This document shows positions 49,370-63,812 of a DNA stretch of 64,000 nucleotides, piece after piece. The position numbers and the translations under genes are program-made. The stretch comes from Gordonia sputi NBRC 100414 (lineage in GTDB: Bacteria > Actinomycetota > Actinomycetes > Mycobacteriales > Mycobacteriaceae). The stretch covers positions 1 to 64,000 of the forward strand of contig NZ_BAFC01000022.1 in NCBI RefSeq assembly GCF_000248055.1, read 5' to 3'. The notes below the pieces were generated by a model. The model did not search any database. It was not told the DNA's origin and worked only from the letters and a program-made list of their open reading frames with translations. How positions within the stretch are numbered: position 1 is the first letter of the stretch; every line of letters begins with the position of its first letter.

Positions 49370-49834
49370 GTGAAGCAACCCGGAACCCGGCACAAGGCCC
49401 GCCGCCGCGCGGTGGACCTGTTGTTCGAGGCTGAAGCCAAGCAGGTCAGCCCCGCGCAGCTCGTCGCGGAACGGCGCGAATTCGTGCGCGACGACGAGAG
49501 CGTCGGCGAGATCCACGACTACACCGCGACGGTCATCGAGGGGCTCGCCGACGACCAGGCACAGATCGATTCCGTCGTGGCGTCGCATCTGAAGGGCTGG
49601 ACGCTCGAGCGGCTTCCCGCCGTCGACCGTGCGATTCTCCGTCTCGCGACGTGGGAGCTGTTCAACTCGACCGACGTCGATCCGATCGTGATCGTCGACG
49701 AGGCCGTCGAATTGGCCAAGGAACTGTCCACCGACGACTCACCCGCGTTCGTCAACGGTGTGTTGGCAAAGATCGCCGAGCTCGCCCCGCAGGTACGGGC
49801 GGCGCAGGCGGCCGGGTCCGACGGGCAGGGCTAG
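49370..49834 (+). CDS. nusB: Transcription antitermination factor NusB
   Basis: NusB binds boxA RNA with NusE (S10) in rRNA antitermination. The 154-residue all-helical protein shows the family RNA-binding start [18 protein letters not shown] and the C-terminal signature [44 protein letters not shown]. The start is GTG 49370. It ends 89 bp before pyrR, where a new promoter and the PyrR target lie. Confidence 0.94.
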   Translation: MKQPGTRHKARRRAVDLLFEAEAKQVSPAQLVAERREFVRDDESVGEIHDYTATVIEGLADDQAQIDSVVASHLKGWTLERLPAVDRAILRLATWELFNSTDVDPIVIVDEAVELAKELSTDDSPAFVNGVLAKIAELAPQVRAAQAAGSDGQG

Positions 49835-49858
49835 AACAGCCCTATGCCTACCGGCGTG

Positions 49859-49864
49859 TAAAGT
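49859..49864 (+). promoter_or_regulatory. Candidate -10 box of the pyr operon
   Basis: TAAAGT is the best -10 in the nusB-pyrR gap and would start an mRNA near 49871, leaving a leader of about 50 nt that carries the PyrR-binding loop. No strong -35 is seen. Confidence 0.45.
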
Positions 49865-49889
49865 ATTCGGCGACAGACATCCTTTAACG

Positions 49890-49917
49890 ATCCGTCCCGT
49901 GAGGCGGAGAAGGAGGT
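49890..49917 (+). promoter_or_regulatory. PyrR-binding loop overlapping the pyrR ribosome-binding site
   Basis: The leader contains GTCCCGTGAGGC, matching the PyrR anti-antiterminator loop consensus (ARUCCNGNGAGGYU) at its core, closed by CCG (49892-49894) and CGG (49905-49907). The Shine-Dalgarno AAGGAGG begins one nucleotide later. Bound PyrR would hide the ribosome-binding site: translational repression as described for mycobacterial PyrR, not attenuation. No terminator hairpin is present. Confidence 0.75.
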
Positions 49918-49923
49918 CCATAC

Positions 49924-50496
49924 ATGGGCGAACGTGTTCTGCTCGACGCCGCGGATGTGTCCCGCACCATCGCGCGCGTCGCGCACCAGGTCATCGAGAA
50001 GACGGCTCTGGGCTCACCCGATGCACCCCGCGTGGTAATCATCGGAATCCCGACGCGTGGAACAACTCTCGCCGATCGGCTGGCCGCGAGGATCAAAGAG
50101 TTCTCCGGCGTCGACGTTCCCGTCGGATACCTCGACATCACGCTCTATCGTGATGATCTCCGTGCCAAGCCGCACCGCCCCCTCGAACGCACGATGGTGC
50201 CCGCCGGTGGCGTCGACAACGCCGTCGTCGTCCTCGTCGACGACGTGCTCTACTCGGGCCGAACCGTCCGCGCGGCACTCGACGCGCTCCGCGACCTCGG
50301 CCGTCCGGCGGCAGTCCAGCTCGCTGTCCTCGTCGACCGTGGGCACCGCGAACTACCGCTACGCGCCGACTACGTCGGAAAGAACATCCCCACCTCGCGC
50401 GACGAGACCGTGTCGGTACACCTGACCGAGCACGACGGCGTCGACGAGGTCGTGCTCGGCTCGAAGGGGTCGAGCGACGAGCAGGCGGATCAGTGA
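49924..50496 (+). CDS. pyrR: Bifunctional pyr operon regulator / uracil phosphoribosyltransferase PyrR
   Basis: An RNA-binding, UMP-sensing repressor with PRTase fold. The 190-residue protein has the PRPP loop [21 protein letters not shown] and the family blocks [40 protein letters not shown] and [24 protein letters not shown] strong Shine-Dalgarno AAGGAGG precedes the ATG. The leader holds its own binding loop, so it represses itself and, through overlapping genes, the whole operon. pyrB starts within its stop (TGATG). Confidence 0.95.
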   Translation: MGERVLLDAADVSRTIARVAHQVIEKTALGSPDAPRVVIIGIPTRGTTLADRLAARIKEFSGVDVPVGYLDITLYRDDLRAKPHRPLERTMVPAGGVDNAVVVLVDDVLYSGRTVRAALDALRDLGRPAAVQLAVLVDRGHRELPLRADYVGKNIPTSRDETVSVHLTEHDGVDEVVLGSKGSSDEQADQ

Positions 50497-51467
50497 TGCG
50501 CCACCTACTCTCGACTGCCGACCTGACCCGCGACGACGCCACCGATCTTCTCGACGAGGCCGAGCGCTTTGAACAGGCGCTGACCGGCCGCGAGATCCGC
50601 AAACTCCCGACGCTGCGCGGACGCACCGTCATGACCGTGTTCTACGAGAACTCCACCCGCACAAGGGTTTCTTTCGAGGTCGCGGGCAAGTGGATGAGCG
50701 CCGACGTCATCAACGTGAGCGCGTCGAGCTCGTCGGTCAACAAGGGCGAATCGCTGCGCGACACCGCGAAGACGCTGCGGGCTGCGGGAGCCGATGCGCT
50801 CATCGTGCGGCATCCCGCGTCGGGCGCGGCACATCAGATCGCCGCCTGGACCTCCGGCGGATTCGGCCCGGACGGCCCGGATGCGGAGGGCACCGGACCC
50901 GCGGTGATCAACGCGGGTGACGGCACCCATGAGCATCCGACGCAGGCGCTGCTCGACGCCCTCACGCTTCGTCAGCGACTCGGCAGTATCGAGGGACGTC
51001 GGATTGCGATCGTCGGCGATGTGCTGCACTCGCGCGTCGCGCGGTCGAATGCGCATCTACTTTCCACCCTCGGCGCCGACGTCGTGTTGGTCGCGCCGCC
51101 GACGCTGCTTCCGGTGGGCGTCGACGAGTGGCCGGTCGAGACGTCGGGCAACCTCGACGCCGAACTACCGGGCGCCGACGCCGTGATGATGCTGCGGGTG
51201 CAGGCGGAGCGCATGAACGGTGGCTTCTTCCCGTCCGCACGCGAATACTCGGTGCGCTACGGGCTCAACGAGCGTCGGATGGGGTTGCTGTCCGACGACG
51301 CCGTCGTGCTGCATCCGGGTCCGATGCTGCGCGGCATGGAGATCGGCTACTCGGTGGCCGACTCGCCGCGCGCGACCATTCTCGAACAGGTGCGCAACGG
51401 CGTGCATGTCCGCATGGCGGTGCTCTTCCGGCTGCTCGCGGGCACAGAATCAGGAGGTGCGCTGTGA
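50496..51467 (+). CDS. pyrB: Aspartate carbamoyltransferase catalytic subunit
   Basis: Condenses carbamoyl phosphate and aspartate, the first committed step of UMP synthesis. The 323-residue protein (ATG 50496) has the carbamoyl-phosphate loop [12 protein letters not shown], the [13 protein letters not shown] loop, [23 protein letters not shown] and an aspartate-site [17 protein letters not shown]. It starts on the last base of pyrR and overlaps pyrC. No regulatory subunit (pyrI) is present, as expected in actinobacteria. Confidence 0.96.
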   Translation: MRHLLSTADLTRDDATDLLDEAERFEQALTGREIRKLPTLRGRTVMTVFYENSTRTRVSFEVAGKWMSADVINVSASSSSVNKGESLRDTAKTLRAAGADALIVRHPASGAAHQIAAWTSGGFGPDGPDAEGTGPAVINAGDGTHEHPTQALLDALTLRQRLGSIEGRRIAIVGDVLHSRVARSNAHLLSTLGADVVLVAPPTLLPVGVDEWPVETSGNLDAELPGADAVMMLRVQAERMNGGFFPSAREYSVRYGLNERRMGLLSDDAVVLHPGPMLRGMEIGYSVADSPRATILEQVRNGVHVRMAVLFRLLAGTESGGAL

Positions 51468-52831
51468 CCGGCCCCAGCTCGGCAGCAGGATCGGTTGCCA
51501 CGGGATCGGTGCTGATCCGCTCGGTCCGCCCGTACGGCGAGGGCGACCCGGTCGACGTACTGGTCACCGACGGCGAGATCGCGGAGATCGGAACGTCGAT
51601 CGACGCCCCGGACGACATCGAGGTCGTCGACGGTGCCGGCGCGATCGTGCTTCCCGGCTTCGTCGACATGCACACGCATCTGCGCGAACCCGGCCGCGAA
51701 GACACCGAGACGATCCGAAGTGGTTCTGCCGCAGCGGCTCTCGGCGGATACACGGCCGTGTTCGCGATGGCCAACACCGCACCCGTCGCCGATAACTCGA
51801 CGGTGACCGACAACGTCTGGCGTTCCGGACGCGAAGTCGGACTCGTCGACGTCTACCCGGTCGGGGCTGTCACCGTCGGACTCGAGGGCAAGCAACTCGC
51901 CGAGATGGGCATGATGGCGTCGGGGGCCGCGGGCGTCCGGATGTTCAGTGACGACGGAAAATGCGTCTCCGACCCGCTGCTCATGCGTAGGGCACTCGAA
52001 TACGCCAAGGGGCTCGGCGTGCTCATCGCGCAGCACGCAGAAGAGCCGCGTCTGACGGTCGGGGCCGTCGCGCATGAGGGTCCTACAGCGGCACGGCTCG
52101 GACTCGCGGGCTGGCCCCGCGCGGCCGAGGAGTCGATCGTCGTCCGCGACGCACTGCTGGCTCGCGACGCCGGGGCGCGGGTGCATATCTGCCACGCGTC
52201 GACCGAGGGCACCGTCGCACTGCTGCGCTGGGCAAAGGAGCAGGGAATCGCCGTGACCGCAGAGGTCACCCCGCATCACCTGCTGCTCGACGACTCGCGG
52301 CTGCTGGGCTCCGGGAGCGAAGCGAGCGGGCCAGGTTTGGGAGCCTACGACGCCATCAACAAGGTGAATCCGCCGCTGCGTGAGGAGCGCGACAAGGTGG
52401 CGCTGCGTCAGGCGCTGGCCGACGGGATCGTCGACTGCGTGGCGACCGATCACGCGCCGCACGCCGCGCAGGAGAAGTGCTGCGAGTTCGCGCAGGCCAA
52501 GCCCGGAATGCTCGGCTTACAGACCGCGCTCCCGATCATCGTCGAGACCATGGTCGCTCCGGGTCTGCTCGACTGGCGTGGCGTCGCCCGCGTCATGAGC
52601 GAACGCCCCGCGCAGATCGTCGGGCTCACCGATCAGGGCCGCCCGATCGCCGTCGGAGAACCCGCGAATCTGACGCTGGTCGATCCGGAGACGTCGTGGG
52701 TGGTGCACGGGCGCGAGCTCGCGAGCCTTTCCGACAACACCCCCTACGAGTCGATGTCGATGCCCGCGACCGTGGTGGCGACGCTGCTGCGCGGCGTGGT
52801 CACGGCACGCGACGGCGAGGTGACACGGTGA
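51464..52831 (+). CDS. pyrC: Dihydroorotase (class I)
   Basis: Cyclises carbamoyl aspartate to dihydroorotate. The 455-residue amidohydrolase from GTG 51464 (AGGAGG upstream) has the first metal motif [18 protein letters not shown], further metal ligands around QHAEEP and HICHAST, and the conserved VATDHAPH. A class I dihydroorotase of this length is usual next to pyrB in Gram-positives. It overlaps both neighbours by 4 bp. Confidence 0.95.
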   Translation: MTGPSSAAGSVATGSVLIRSVRPYGEGDPVDVLVTDGEIAEIGTSIDAPDDIEVVDGAGAIVLPGFVDMHTHLREPGREDTETIRSGSAAAALGGYTAVFAMANTAPVADNSTVTDNVWRSGREVGLVDVYPVGAVTVGLEGKQLAEMGMMASGAAGVRMFSDDGKCVSDPLLMRRALEYAKGLGVLIAQHAEEPRLTVGAVAHEGPTAARLGLAGWPRAAEESIVVRDALLARDAGARVHICHASTEGTVALLRWAKEQGIAVTAEVTPHHLLLDDSRLLGSGSEASGPGLGAYDAINKVNPPLREERDKVALRQALADGIVDCVATDHAPHAAQEKCCEFAQAKPGMLGLQTALPIIVETMVAPGLLDWRGVARVMSERPAQIVGLTDQGRPIAVGEPANLTLVDPETSWVVHGRELASLSDNTPYESMSMPATVVATLLRGVVTARDGEVTR

Positions 52832-53349
52832 GTGCGTCGGAGATCATCATCGTGATCGTCGTCGTGCTGGTGTGGCTCGGACTCATCTCGCTGGTCCTGC
52901 GCGGATGGCGTAACCGGGGTCGTCGCCAGGCGGAGTTGATCGGCGAGATGCCCGTTGCCCCAACCGAACTCGGCGAGCCGCAGCTCGGCCCCGACTCCGG
53001 TGTGTACGTCGGCTCGACGCTCGCGCCGAGTTGGCAGAACCGAGTGGCAGTCGGCGACGTCGGCGATCGCGCCACCGCGACCATCTCGGCCTACCCCGAC
53101 GGTGTGCTGCTCGAACGGCGTGGGGCCAGCGACATCTGGATTCCGCGCTCGTCGATCACCGCCGTCCGTACCGAGCGAGGGCTCGCGGGCAAGGTCATGA
53201 CGGCCGACGGACTGCTGGTGATCCGCTGGGTGCTGCCCACCGGAACCGAGATCGATTCAGGAATGCGCGCGGACGACAAGACCGTCTACCCGGGATGGGT
53301 GGCCGCATTCGACACACAGCCCGATACAGAACAGAGGAAAGACCAATGA
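52828..53349 (+). CDS. Conserved membrane protein of the pyr operon (PH-like domain)
   Basis: A 173-residue protein with one N-terminal membrane helix ([19 protein letters not shown]) and a soluble domain that looks like a bacterial PH-like fold ([33 protein letters not shown]). Orthologues sit between pyrC and carA in mycobacteria too, so the position is conserved although no enzymatic motif is present. The GTG overlaps pyrC and its stop overlaps carA. Its role is unknown; the context suggests some link to pyrimidine synthesis or only shared expression. Confidence 0.75.
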   Translation: MSASEIIIVIVVVLVWLGLISLVLRGWRNRGRRQAELIGEMPVAPTELGEPQLGPDSGVYVGSTLAPSWQNRVAVGDVGDRATATISAYPDGVLLERRGASDIWIPRSSITAVRTERGLAGKVMTADGLLVIRWVLPTGTEIDSGMRADDKTVYPGWVAAFDTQPDTEQRKDQ

Positions 53350-54514
53350 CCGCAGCGGTTCTGGTGCTCGAAAACGGCCAGGTGTTCCGCGGCCGGGAAT
53401 ACGGCGCCGTCGGCGAGACGCTCGGCGAAGCGGTGTTCTGCACCGCGATGACCGGCTACCAGGAGACACTGACCGACCCCAGCTACCACCGACAGATCGT
53501 CGTCGCCACCGCTCCGCAGATCGGTAACACCGGTTGGAACAACGAGGACGGCGAATCGACCGGCAGTGCGGGCAGCGAGGGCGAGGTCGGCGACTCGGGC
53601 AAGATCTGGGTCGCCGGGTACGCGGTGCGCAATCCCACACGGCGCGTGTCGAATTGGCGCGCGACAACGTCCCTGGAGGACGAACTCGAGCGCCAGGGCA
53701 TCGTCGGCATCTCGGGTATCGACACGCGGACCGTCGTGCGCGTGCTGCGCGACCACGGATCGATGCGAGCCGGGGTCTTCTCCGGTGGTGCGCTCGCCGA
53801 CGACGACGAACTCATCGCCCGGGTGCGCAGCCAGCCGTCGATGAAGGGCGCGAACCTCGCGGGTGAGGTCAGCACCGACACCGGTTACCTCGTCGAACCG
53901 GCTTCCGACCCACGATTCACCGTCGCCGCAATCGATCTCGGCATCAAGACCAACACCCCGCGCATGTTCGCCGAGCGCGGCGTCGCCGTGCACGTGCTGC
54001 CCGCGGACGCCGGCTTCGACGCGATCGCCGAGTTGAAGCCCGACGGCGTGTTCCTGTCGAACGGTCCGGGCGACCCGGCGACCGCCGACGATGCCGTCGA
54101 GTTGACCCGGCGGGTCCTCGGCGCCGATCTGCCGCTGTTCGGCATCTGCTTCGGTAACCAGATCCTCGGCCGCGCGTTTGGCCGGAACACCTACAAGATG
54201 AAGTTCGGTCACCGCGGCATCAACATCCCGGTGATCGACGCGGCGACCGGCAAGGTGTCGATCACCGCACAGAATCACGGCTTCGCGCTCGAGGGCGAAG
54301 CGGGCGAAGAATTCGACACCGACTTCGGCCGTGCCCGCGTCAGCCACGTGTGCGCCAATGACGGAACCGTCGAGGGCGTCGAATTGCTCTCCGGCCGAGC
54401 GTTTTCGGTCCAATACCACCCAGAAGCGGCGGCCGGCCCACACGACGCCGCCTATCTGTTCGACAGATTCGTCTCCCTGCTGGAGGCAGATCGCGCACAC
54501 GGAACGAGGTCCTA

Positions 54515-54515
<1 letters not shown>
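53346..54515 (+). CDS. carA: Carbamoyl phosphate synthase small subunit
   Basis: The glutaminase subunit supplies ammonia to CarB. The 389-residue protein has the N-terminal CPSase domain ([35 protein letters not shown]) and a class I glutamine amidotransferase domain: Cys in [14 protein letters not shown], His and Glu in [12 protein letters not shown]. After [11 protein letters not shown] there is a 14-residue Gly/Ser/Glu-rich insertion before [11 protein letters not shown] that most CarA lack, probably a surface loop. The ATG overlaps the membrane-protein stop, and carB starts on the last base of its TAA. Confidence 0.95.
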
Positions 54516-57849
<3,334 letters not shown>

Positions 57850-57850
<1 letters not shown>

Positions 57851-58692
57851 TGAGTGTGACACGTTCGGACACAACAGGTTTCGCGGTTCACTACCGATCT
57901 GCTGTTGCCGAACGTGGCAGGCTGTGCGCCGGGATCGATCCCCACGTCGAGTTACTCGAGCAGTGGGGGTTGCCCGTCGACACCACTGGGCTGCGGCAGT
58001 TCGCCGACGTCTGCGTCGACGCGCTCGGCCCGGTCGCAGCCGTGATCAAACCGCAGGTGGCGTTCTTCGAGGCGTTCGGCGCAGCGGGATTCGCGGTGTT
58101 GGAGTCTGTCATCGCGGGGTGCCGCGCGGCGGGTGCCGTCGTACTCGCCGATGCCAAACGCGGCGACATCGGCTCGACGATGCAGGCGTACGCCCACGCG
58201 TGGCTCGACGAACGGTCACCACTGTGCGCCGACGCCGTCACCGTCTCGCCGTATCTGGGATTCGGCTCACTGTCGCCTGCGATCGACGCCGCGCGGCACG
58301 GGGGGCGCGGAGTCTTCGTGCTCGCACGCACATCCAACCCCGAGGGGGCAGGAGTGCAACTCGCCACGACGGGCGACCGGGCAGTCGGACAGACGATCGT
58401 CGACGACGCCGCTGAACAGAACGCTGACGGATCGGCGACGGTCGGGCTTGTCGTCGGAGCGACCCGTGCGCACGGGCTCGATCTGAGCGCACTGAACGGC
58501 CCCATCCTGGCTCCCGGTCTCGGGGCGCAGGGTGCGACGGCCGCCGACCTCCCCGAGGTCTTCTCCGGCGCCGACCCGGCCTGGGTGCTGCCCGCGAGTT
58601 CCCGCGGAGTGCTGCGCGTCGGTCCCGATGTCGCTGCGCTGCGGACGGCGTTCGCGCTTGCTCGCGACGAGGTAGAGGCCGCTCTGCGCTGA
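57850..58692 (+). CDS. pyrF: Orotidine 5'-phosphate decarboxylase (type 2)
   Basis: The last enzyme of UMP synthesis. From ATG 57850, which shares a base with the carB stop, the protein has 280 residues. It is the longer type 2 form of actinobacteria: LCAGIDPHVELLEQWG near the start, IKPQVAFFEAFG, and the catalytic DAKRGDIGSTMQAYA with D101, K103 and D106. pyrD and pyrE are not in this window. A strong hairpin follows 33 bp after the stop. Confidence 0.95.
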
Positions 58693-58725
58693 TCGTCGGA
58701 CGTTCCGAGGACTCCGACGACGAAA

Positions 58726-58758
58726 CGCCCGCCCGACACTGTCTGTGCCGGACGGGCG
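58726..58758. terminator. Terminator at the end of the pyr operon (possibly bidirectional)
   Basis: A 14-bp GC-rich stem (58726-58739 with 58745-58758, two G-U type wobbles) and a TGTCT loop lie between pyrF and the convergent small exported-protein gene. On the plus strand a T-richer stretch (CTTGTTCCT) follows; on the minus strand GTTTCG follows. Confidence 0.75.
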
Positions 58759-58772
58759 CCTGCTTGTTCCTA

Positions 58773-59327
58773 TCACCACAGGTCGTAGACGGCGTTCGCG
58801 TTGGGGAATCCGCTCGCGACCGAGGCATTGACGAAGTAGTGACCACCGGTGGTGCCGGTCATGTTGGTGTTCACAGCGCCGCGGACGTTCTCCAGCTCGT
58901 AGATCGCACGCGGGCCGAAGGCACCGACCTGGTAGTTGACGAACACCGTCTCCGACGGTGCGTTCGGTGCGCTCGCGGTGACGACCTCGCTGGCCCCCGG
59001 GGCCAGGGCGAACTGAGGTGCGTTGATCCACTGACCGGAGCCAGGCGTACCGCCCGCGTAGAACTCGGTGTGATTGGTGTGGTTGGTGATGGTCATGGCG
59101 ACGGTCGGCTCTCCCGGGTGGTTCACCGGCAAGGTGCCCGCGTGTGCAGCGCCGACTCCGGCGGCAGCCAGCGTGCCGGCGATGCCGAGTCCTGCGACAA
59201 CCGCCGCGGTGCGGATCGCGAAGGTCTTCCGGTGACGCGGCTTGGTCTGCTCGGTGCTTGCGGTGTTGGCGGTCTCGGTGCTTGCGGCGGCGGTGTTGGT
59301 CTCGGGGGTGGTGGTGTTGGCGTTCAT
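58773..59327 (-). CDS. Small exported protein of unknown function
   Basis: A 184-residue secreted protein. The first 35 residues are a T/N/A/E repeat-like, low-complexity segment, followed by a basic PRHRK and a hydrophobic signal core (TAAVVAGLGIAGTLAAAGVGA) ending AAHA-G, a likely signal-peptidase I site near residue 62. The mature part (about 122 residues) is rich in N, T, G and A, has no cysteine, and contains MTITNHTNHTEFYAGG and QFALAPGASEVVTASAP. This suggests a beta-sandwich of the kind seen in aegerolysin-like or crystal-protein ET79-like families; that link is tentative. AAGGAG lies 6 bp before the ATG. It converges with pyrF. Confidence 0.75.
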   Translation of the reverse strand: MNANTTTPETNTAAASTETANTASTEQTKPRHRKTFAIRTAAVVAGLGIAGTLAAAGVGAAHAGTLPVNHPGEPTVAMTITNHTNHTEFYAGGTPGSGQWINAPQFALAPGASEVVTASAPNAPSETVFVNYQVGAFGPRAIYELENVRGAVNTNMTGTTGGHYFVNASVASGFPNANAVYDLW

Positions 59328-59940
59328 GGTGTTTCTCCTTGCGACGGGGCCGCGTCCTTGGGGGGCGTGGTCGCTGTTTCTGACACCAATGACTTTGCCG
59401 CTCAGAAGCCCTTCGCAACCTCCGCCGACGGGCTGATCAGCAGGATGATCAGCGCATCCCCCGATCGGTGGATGTGGGCGTCAGCACAGGGGAGCGTCGA
59501 GGACGCGGCCGCGCGACACGCTCAAGCTGTGCATCAATTCGCGGAGTTTGTCGGTCGCAACTGCTGTCACAGCAGTACCAGGCGAGATTCGATGAGCATC
59601 GACGACGTCGAGGCGTCCGAGACACACGTGTCGCGGAGTCGACTCTGTGACCTGCGGTTTTGTGTGGATTCGTGGTCTGTCACAGCGAACGCGTAGGCTC
59701 TGCCGAGTCGTCGGTGAGCAGGGAGTTTCCCAACCCTCTACATCACCGAGGCCGACCGAAAACGCGGGGGTGCCTCTCGCAAATGCCTGTTCAGATGGGT
59801 ACGGTCGCTTTCGCTGCAGTCATTCGACGTGATGGCGCCCCTGATCGGGCGAGTACACGTCGAGACACGCGGCCACACGCCACCGGAGCCTGCCCCGGGC
59901 GCCGGTGTAGTCAGTTCTAGAACGAAAGACGGAGGAACCC
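59328..59940. other. 613-bp region without a recognisable gene
   Basis: Between the exported-protein start and mihF I see no convincing coding sequence on either strand; open frames here are short and have mixed codon use. It contains CTGCTGTCACAGCAG (59561-59575, perfect 6-bp stem), a pair CTGTGAC/GTCACAG (59644-59650 and 59679-59685) that could close a 28-nt loop, and TAGGCT at 59694-59699 as a possible -10. It probably holds two divergent promoters, perhaps a long mihF leader or a small RNA. Confidence 0.4.
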
Positions 59941-60251
59941 GTGGCGCTTCCCCAGTTGACAGACGAGCAGCGCGCCGCTGCGTTGGAGAAGGCAGCTGCC
60001 GCTCGCCGAGTACGCGCCGAGCTCAAGGAGCGTCTCAAGCGCGGCGGCACCGATCTCACGCAGGTGCTCAAGGATGCCGAGACCGATGAGATCCTCGGCA
60101 AGATGAAGGTCTCGGCTCTGCTCGAGGCGTTGCCGAAGGTTGGCAAGGTCAAGGCGCAGGAAATCATGACCGAACTCGAGATCGCCCCGACGCGCCGCCT
60201 GCGCGGCCTCGGCGATCGTCAGCGCAAGGCGCTGCTCGAGAAGTTCCCGTC

Positions 60252-60255
<4 letters not shown>
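59941..60255 (+). CDS. mihF: Actinobacterial integration host factor
   Basis: A nucleoid-associated DNA-binding protein of the mIHF type, essential in mycobacteria. The 104-residue basic helical protein has [32 protein letters not shown] at the N-terminus and a helix-two-turn-helix region ([45 protein letters not shown]) that matches the family over its whole length. The GTG start has GGAGG upstream. Its TGA overlaps the proposed CTG start of gmk. Confidence 0.93.
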
Positions 60256-61150
<895 letters not shown>

Positions 61151-61162
61151 CACTCACAGGAG

Positions 61163-62407
61163 ATGTCCACTCCGGACGCCAAGCGGCGCATTCTGGTCGG
61201 TGTCGGCGGCGGGATCGCCGCATACAAGGTGTGCTCGGTCATCCGACACTTCACCGAGGCCGGACACGAGGTGCGGGTCATCCCGACCCGTGCAGCACTC
61301 GAGTTCGTCGGCAAGGCAACCCTGGAAGCGCTGTCGGGTCATCCCGTCTCGACCGAGGTCTTCGACCACGTCGACGAAGTGCCGCACGTGCGATTGGGTC
61401 AGGCTGCCGACCTGGTGATCGTCGCACCGGCCACAGCAGACCTGATGGCCCGTGCCGCGATGGGACGGGCCGACGACCTCCTCACCGCGTCGCTACTGAC
61501 GGTCATCTGTCCGGTGATGTTCGTCCCCGCCATGCACACGGAGATGTGGGAGCACCCCGCAACGCAGGCCAACGTCGCCACGTTGCGTGAGCGCGGCGCC
61601 ACTGTCGTGACGCCGGCGTCCGGTCGGCTGACCGGTCGCGATACCGGCGCTGGGCGCCTCCCCGAGCCGCAGGAGATCGCACTGCTCGGCGAGTTGCTGC
61701 TCGACCGCTCCGGCGCGCTGCCCTACGACCTCGCGGGTGCGCGCATCGTGATCAGCGCGGGAGGTACCCGTGAGCCGCTCGACCCCGTGCGCTACCTCGG
61801 CAACCGCAGTTCCGGTAAACAGGGCTTCGCACTCGCACGCGCAGCGGCACAGCGTGGCGCTCATGTCACCGTCGTCGCGGGTTCGACCAATGAGGCAGGC
61901 GAGCCGGCAGGCGTCGAGGTGGTCCATATCGAGGACGCGCGCCAACTCGCCGACGAGATGACCAAGCGTGCCGCAGACGCCGACGCGGTGATCATGGCCG
62001 CTGCTGTCGCCGACTTCCGTCCGGTCACCGTCAACGACACCAAGATCAAGAAGAACGACGATGGCCCCGCACCCATCGAGCTGACGACCAATCCCGACAT
62101 CCTGCGGGGACTCGTGCAGTCCAGGGAGTCCGGTGCCATCCCGTCCGAGGTCGTGATCGTCGGCTTCGCCGCGGAGACGGGCGACGACCAGGGTGGTGTG
62201 CTCGACCACGGCCGCGCGAAGCTGCGTCGGAAGGGCTGCGACCTGCTCGTCGTGAACGCGGTCGGCGACGGCAAGGCGTTCGGCACCGAGGACAATACGG
62301 GCTGGTTGCTCGCGGCGAACGGCAACGAGACGTCGCTTCCCTACGGTTCGAAAACACTCATGGCGAGCCGAATACTAGACGAAGTTCGCGCTTTGCTGCC
62401 TGATTAG
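61163..62407 (+). CDS. coaBC: Bifunctional phosphopantothenoylcysteine decarboxylase / phosphopantothenate-cysteine ligase
   Basis: Two steps of coenzyme A synthesis in one 414-residue protein. The N-terminal CoaC flavoprotein (about 1-180) has [17 protein letters not shown], the catalytic His in [24 protein letters not shown], and PAMHTEMW in place of the usual PAMN substrate clamp. The C-terminal CoaB ligase (about 190-414) has [25 protein letters not shown] and the KIKK lysines. It starts 12 bp after rpoZ. Confidence 0.95.
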   Translation: MSTPDAKRRILVGVGGGIAAYKVCSVIRHFTEAGHEVRVIPTRAALEFVGKATLEALSGHPVSTEVFDHVDEVPHVRLGQAADLVIVAPATADLMARAAMGRADDLLTASLLTVICPVMFVPAMHTEMWEHPATQANVATLRERGATVVTPASGRLTGRDTGAGRLPEPQEIALLGELLLDRSGALPYDLAGARIVISAGGTREPLDPVRYLGNRSSGKQGFALARAAAQRGAHVTVVAGSTNEAGEPAGVEVVHIEDARQLADEMTKRAADADAVIMAAAVADFRPVTVNDTKIKKNDDGPAPIELTTNPDILRGLVQSRESGAIPSEVVIVGFAAETGDDQGGVLDHGRAKLRRKGCDLLVVNAVGDGKAFGTEDNTGWLLAANGNETSLPYGSKTLMASRILDEVRALLPD

Positions 62408-62536
62408 GTTCGCCCTCCACCTCGTCAATCGAATGTCGGGGCGAGTGTGTAGGTTTGTAATCCACGAGACCACCAACGGCGACCATTCGAGTTTGCCGTG
62501 TGCTCCCACTGGGGGACACGAGTTTGAGAGGATCAG

Positions 62537-63748
62537 ATGACCAGCTCTGCGTCACGCCTGTTCACCAGTGAGTCGGTCACGGAGGGCCATCCGGACAAGA
62601 TCTGCGACGCGATCAGCGATTCGGTGCTCGACGCCATCCTCACCGACGACCCGAAGGCCCGCGTTGCCGTGGAGACCCTCGTCACCACAGGGCAGGTTCA
62701 TGTGGCGGGAGAAGTCACGACCACCGCCTACGTCGACATCCCCGGCATCGTCCGCAGCAAGATTCTCGAGATCGGCTACGACTCGTCGACCAAGGGCTTC
62801 GACGGCGCGTCATGCGGTGTGAACGTAGCGATCGGTGCGCAGTCGCCCGATATCGCGGGTGGTGTCTTCAATTCGCACGAGAGCCGCAGCGGCATTTCCG
62901 AGGACGAGATCGACGCGCAGGGCGCGGGCGACCAGGGACTCATGTTCGGGTACGCCACCGACGAGACCCCCGAGCTGATGCCGGTTCCGATCGCGCTCGC
63001 TCATCGGTTGTCACGTCGGCTGACCGAGGTTCGTAAGAACGGCACGCTGCCGTACCTGCGACCCGACGGCAAGACCCAGGTCACCATCGAATACGACGGC
63101 GACAAGCCGGTCCGACTCGACACGGTCGTCGTCTCGACCCAGCACGCAGCCGACATCGACCTCGAGAAGATGCTCACCCCTGACATCAAGTCGCAGGTGA
63201 TCGATCCGGTCCTCGCCGAGCTGGATCTGCCCGGCTTCACCACCGAGGGCTACCGACTGCTGGTCAACCCCACGGGCAAGTTCGTGCTCGGCGGTCCGAT
63301 GGGCGACGCAGGCCTGACCGGACGCAAGATCATCGTCGACACCTACGGCGGCATGGCTCGCCACGGCGGCGGTGCGTTCTCGGGTAAGGATCCGTCGAAG
63401 GTCGACCGCAGCGCGGCGTACGCGATGCGGTGGGTCGCCAAGAACGCTGTCGCTGCCGGTCTTGCCAGCCGCATCGAGGTGCAGGTCGCCTACGCCATCG
63501 GCAAGGCAGCTCCCGTCGGACTCTTCGTCGAGACCTTCGGCACCGAGAAAACCGATCCCGAGGTAATCCGCAAGGCGATCTCCGAGACGTTCGATCTGCG
63601 TCCGCTCGCGATCATCCGCGACCTCGACCTGTTGCGCCCCATCTACGGCCCGACCGCGGCCTACGGCCACTTCGGACGCACCGATCTGGACCTGCCCTGG
63701 GAGAACACCGACCGGGCCGACAAGCTGCGCTCGGCAGCGGGTCTCTAA
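62537..63748 (+). CDS. metK: S-adenosylmethionine synthetase
   Basis: Makes SAM from methionine and ATP. The 403-residue protein shows [23 protein letters not shown] at the N-terminus, [12 protein letters not shown], and the P-loop-like [23 protein letters not shown]. Length is typical. GAGAGG lies near the ATG. The 129-bp upstream region has TGTAAT (62456-62461) as a possible -10 and a small imperfect hairpin at 62497-62520, but nothing I can match to a known SAM riboswitch. Confidence 0.96.
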   Translation: MTSSASRLFTSESVTEGHPDKICDAISDSVLDAILTDDPKARVAVETLVTTGQVHVAGEVTTTAYVDIPGIVRSKILEIGYDSSTKGFDGASCGVNVAIGAQSPDIAGGVFNSHESRSGISEDEIDAQGAGDQGLMFGYATDETPELMPVPIALAHRLSRRLTEVRKNGTLPYLRPDGKTQVTIEYDGDKPVRLDTVVVSTQHAADIDLEKMLTPDIKSQVIDPVLAELDLPGFTTEGYRLLVNPTGKFVLGGPMGDAGLTGRKIIVDTYGGMARHGGGAFSGKDPSKVDRSAAYAMRWVAKNAVAAGLASRIEVQVAYAIGKAAPVGLFVETFGTEKTDPEVIRKAISETFDLRPLAIIRDLDLLRPIYGPTAAYGHFGRTDLDLPWENTDRADKLRSAAGL

Positions 63749-63812
63749 GACATAAGCCGAAGTTCTGCAGAAAGAACGTGCAGCGTCGAAGCCGGTCGCG
63801 AAGGTCCTGCCC

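Noticed and set aside
62408-62536. SAM riboswitch upstream of metK
   Set aside because: Only a short imperfect hairpin at 62497-62520 is seen; I cannot match the conserved core of any SAM riboswitch class.
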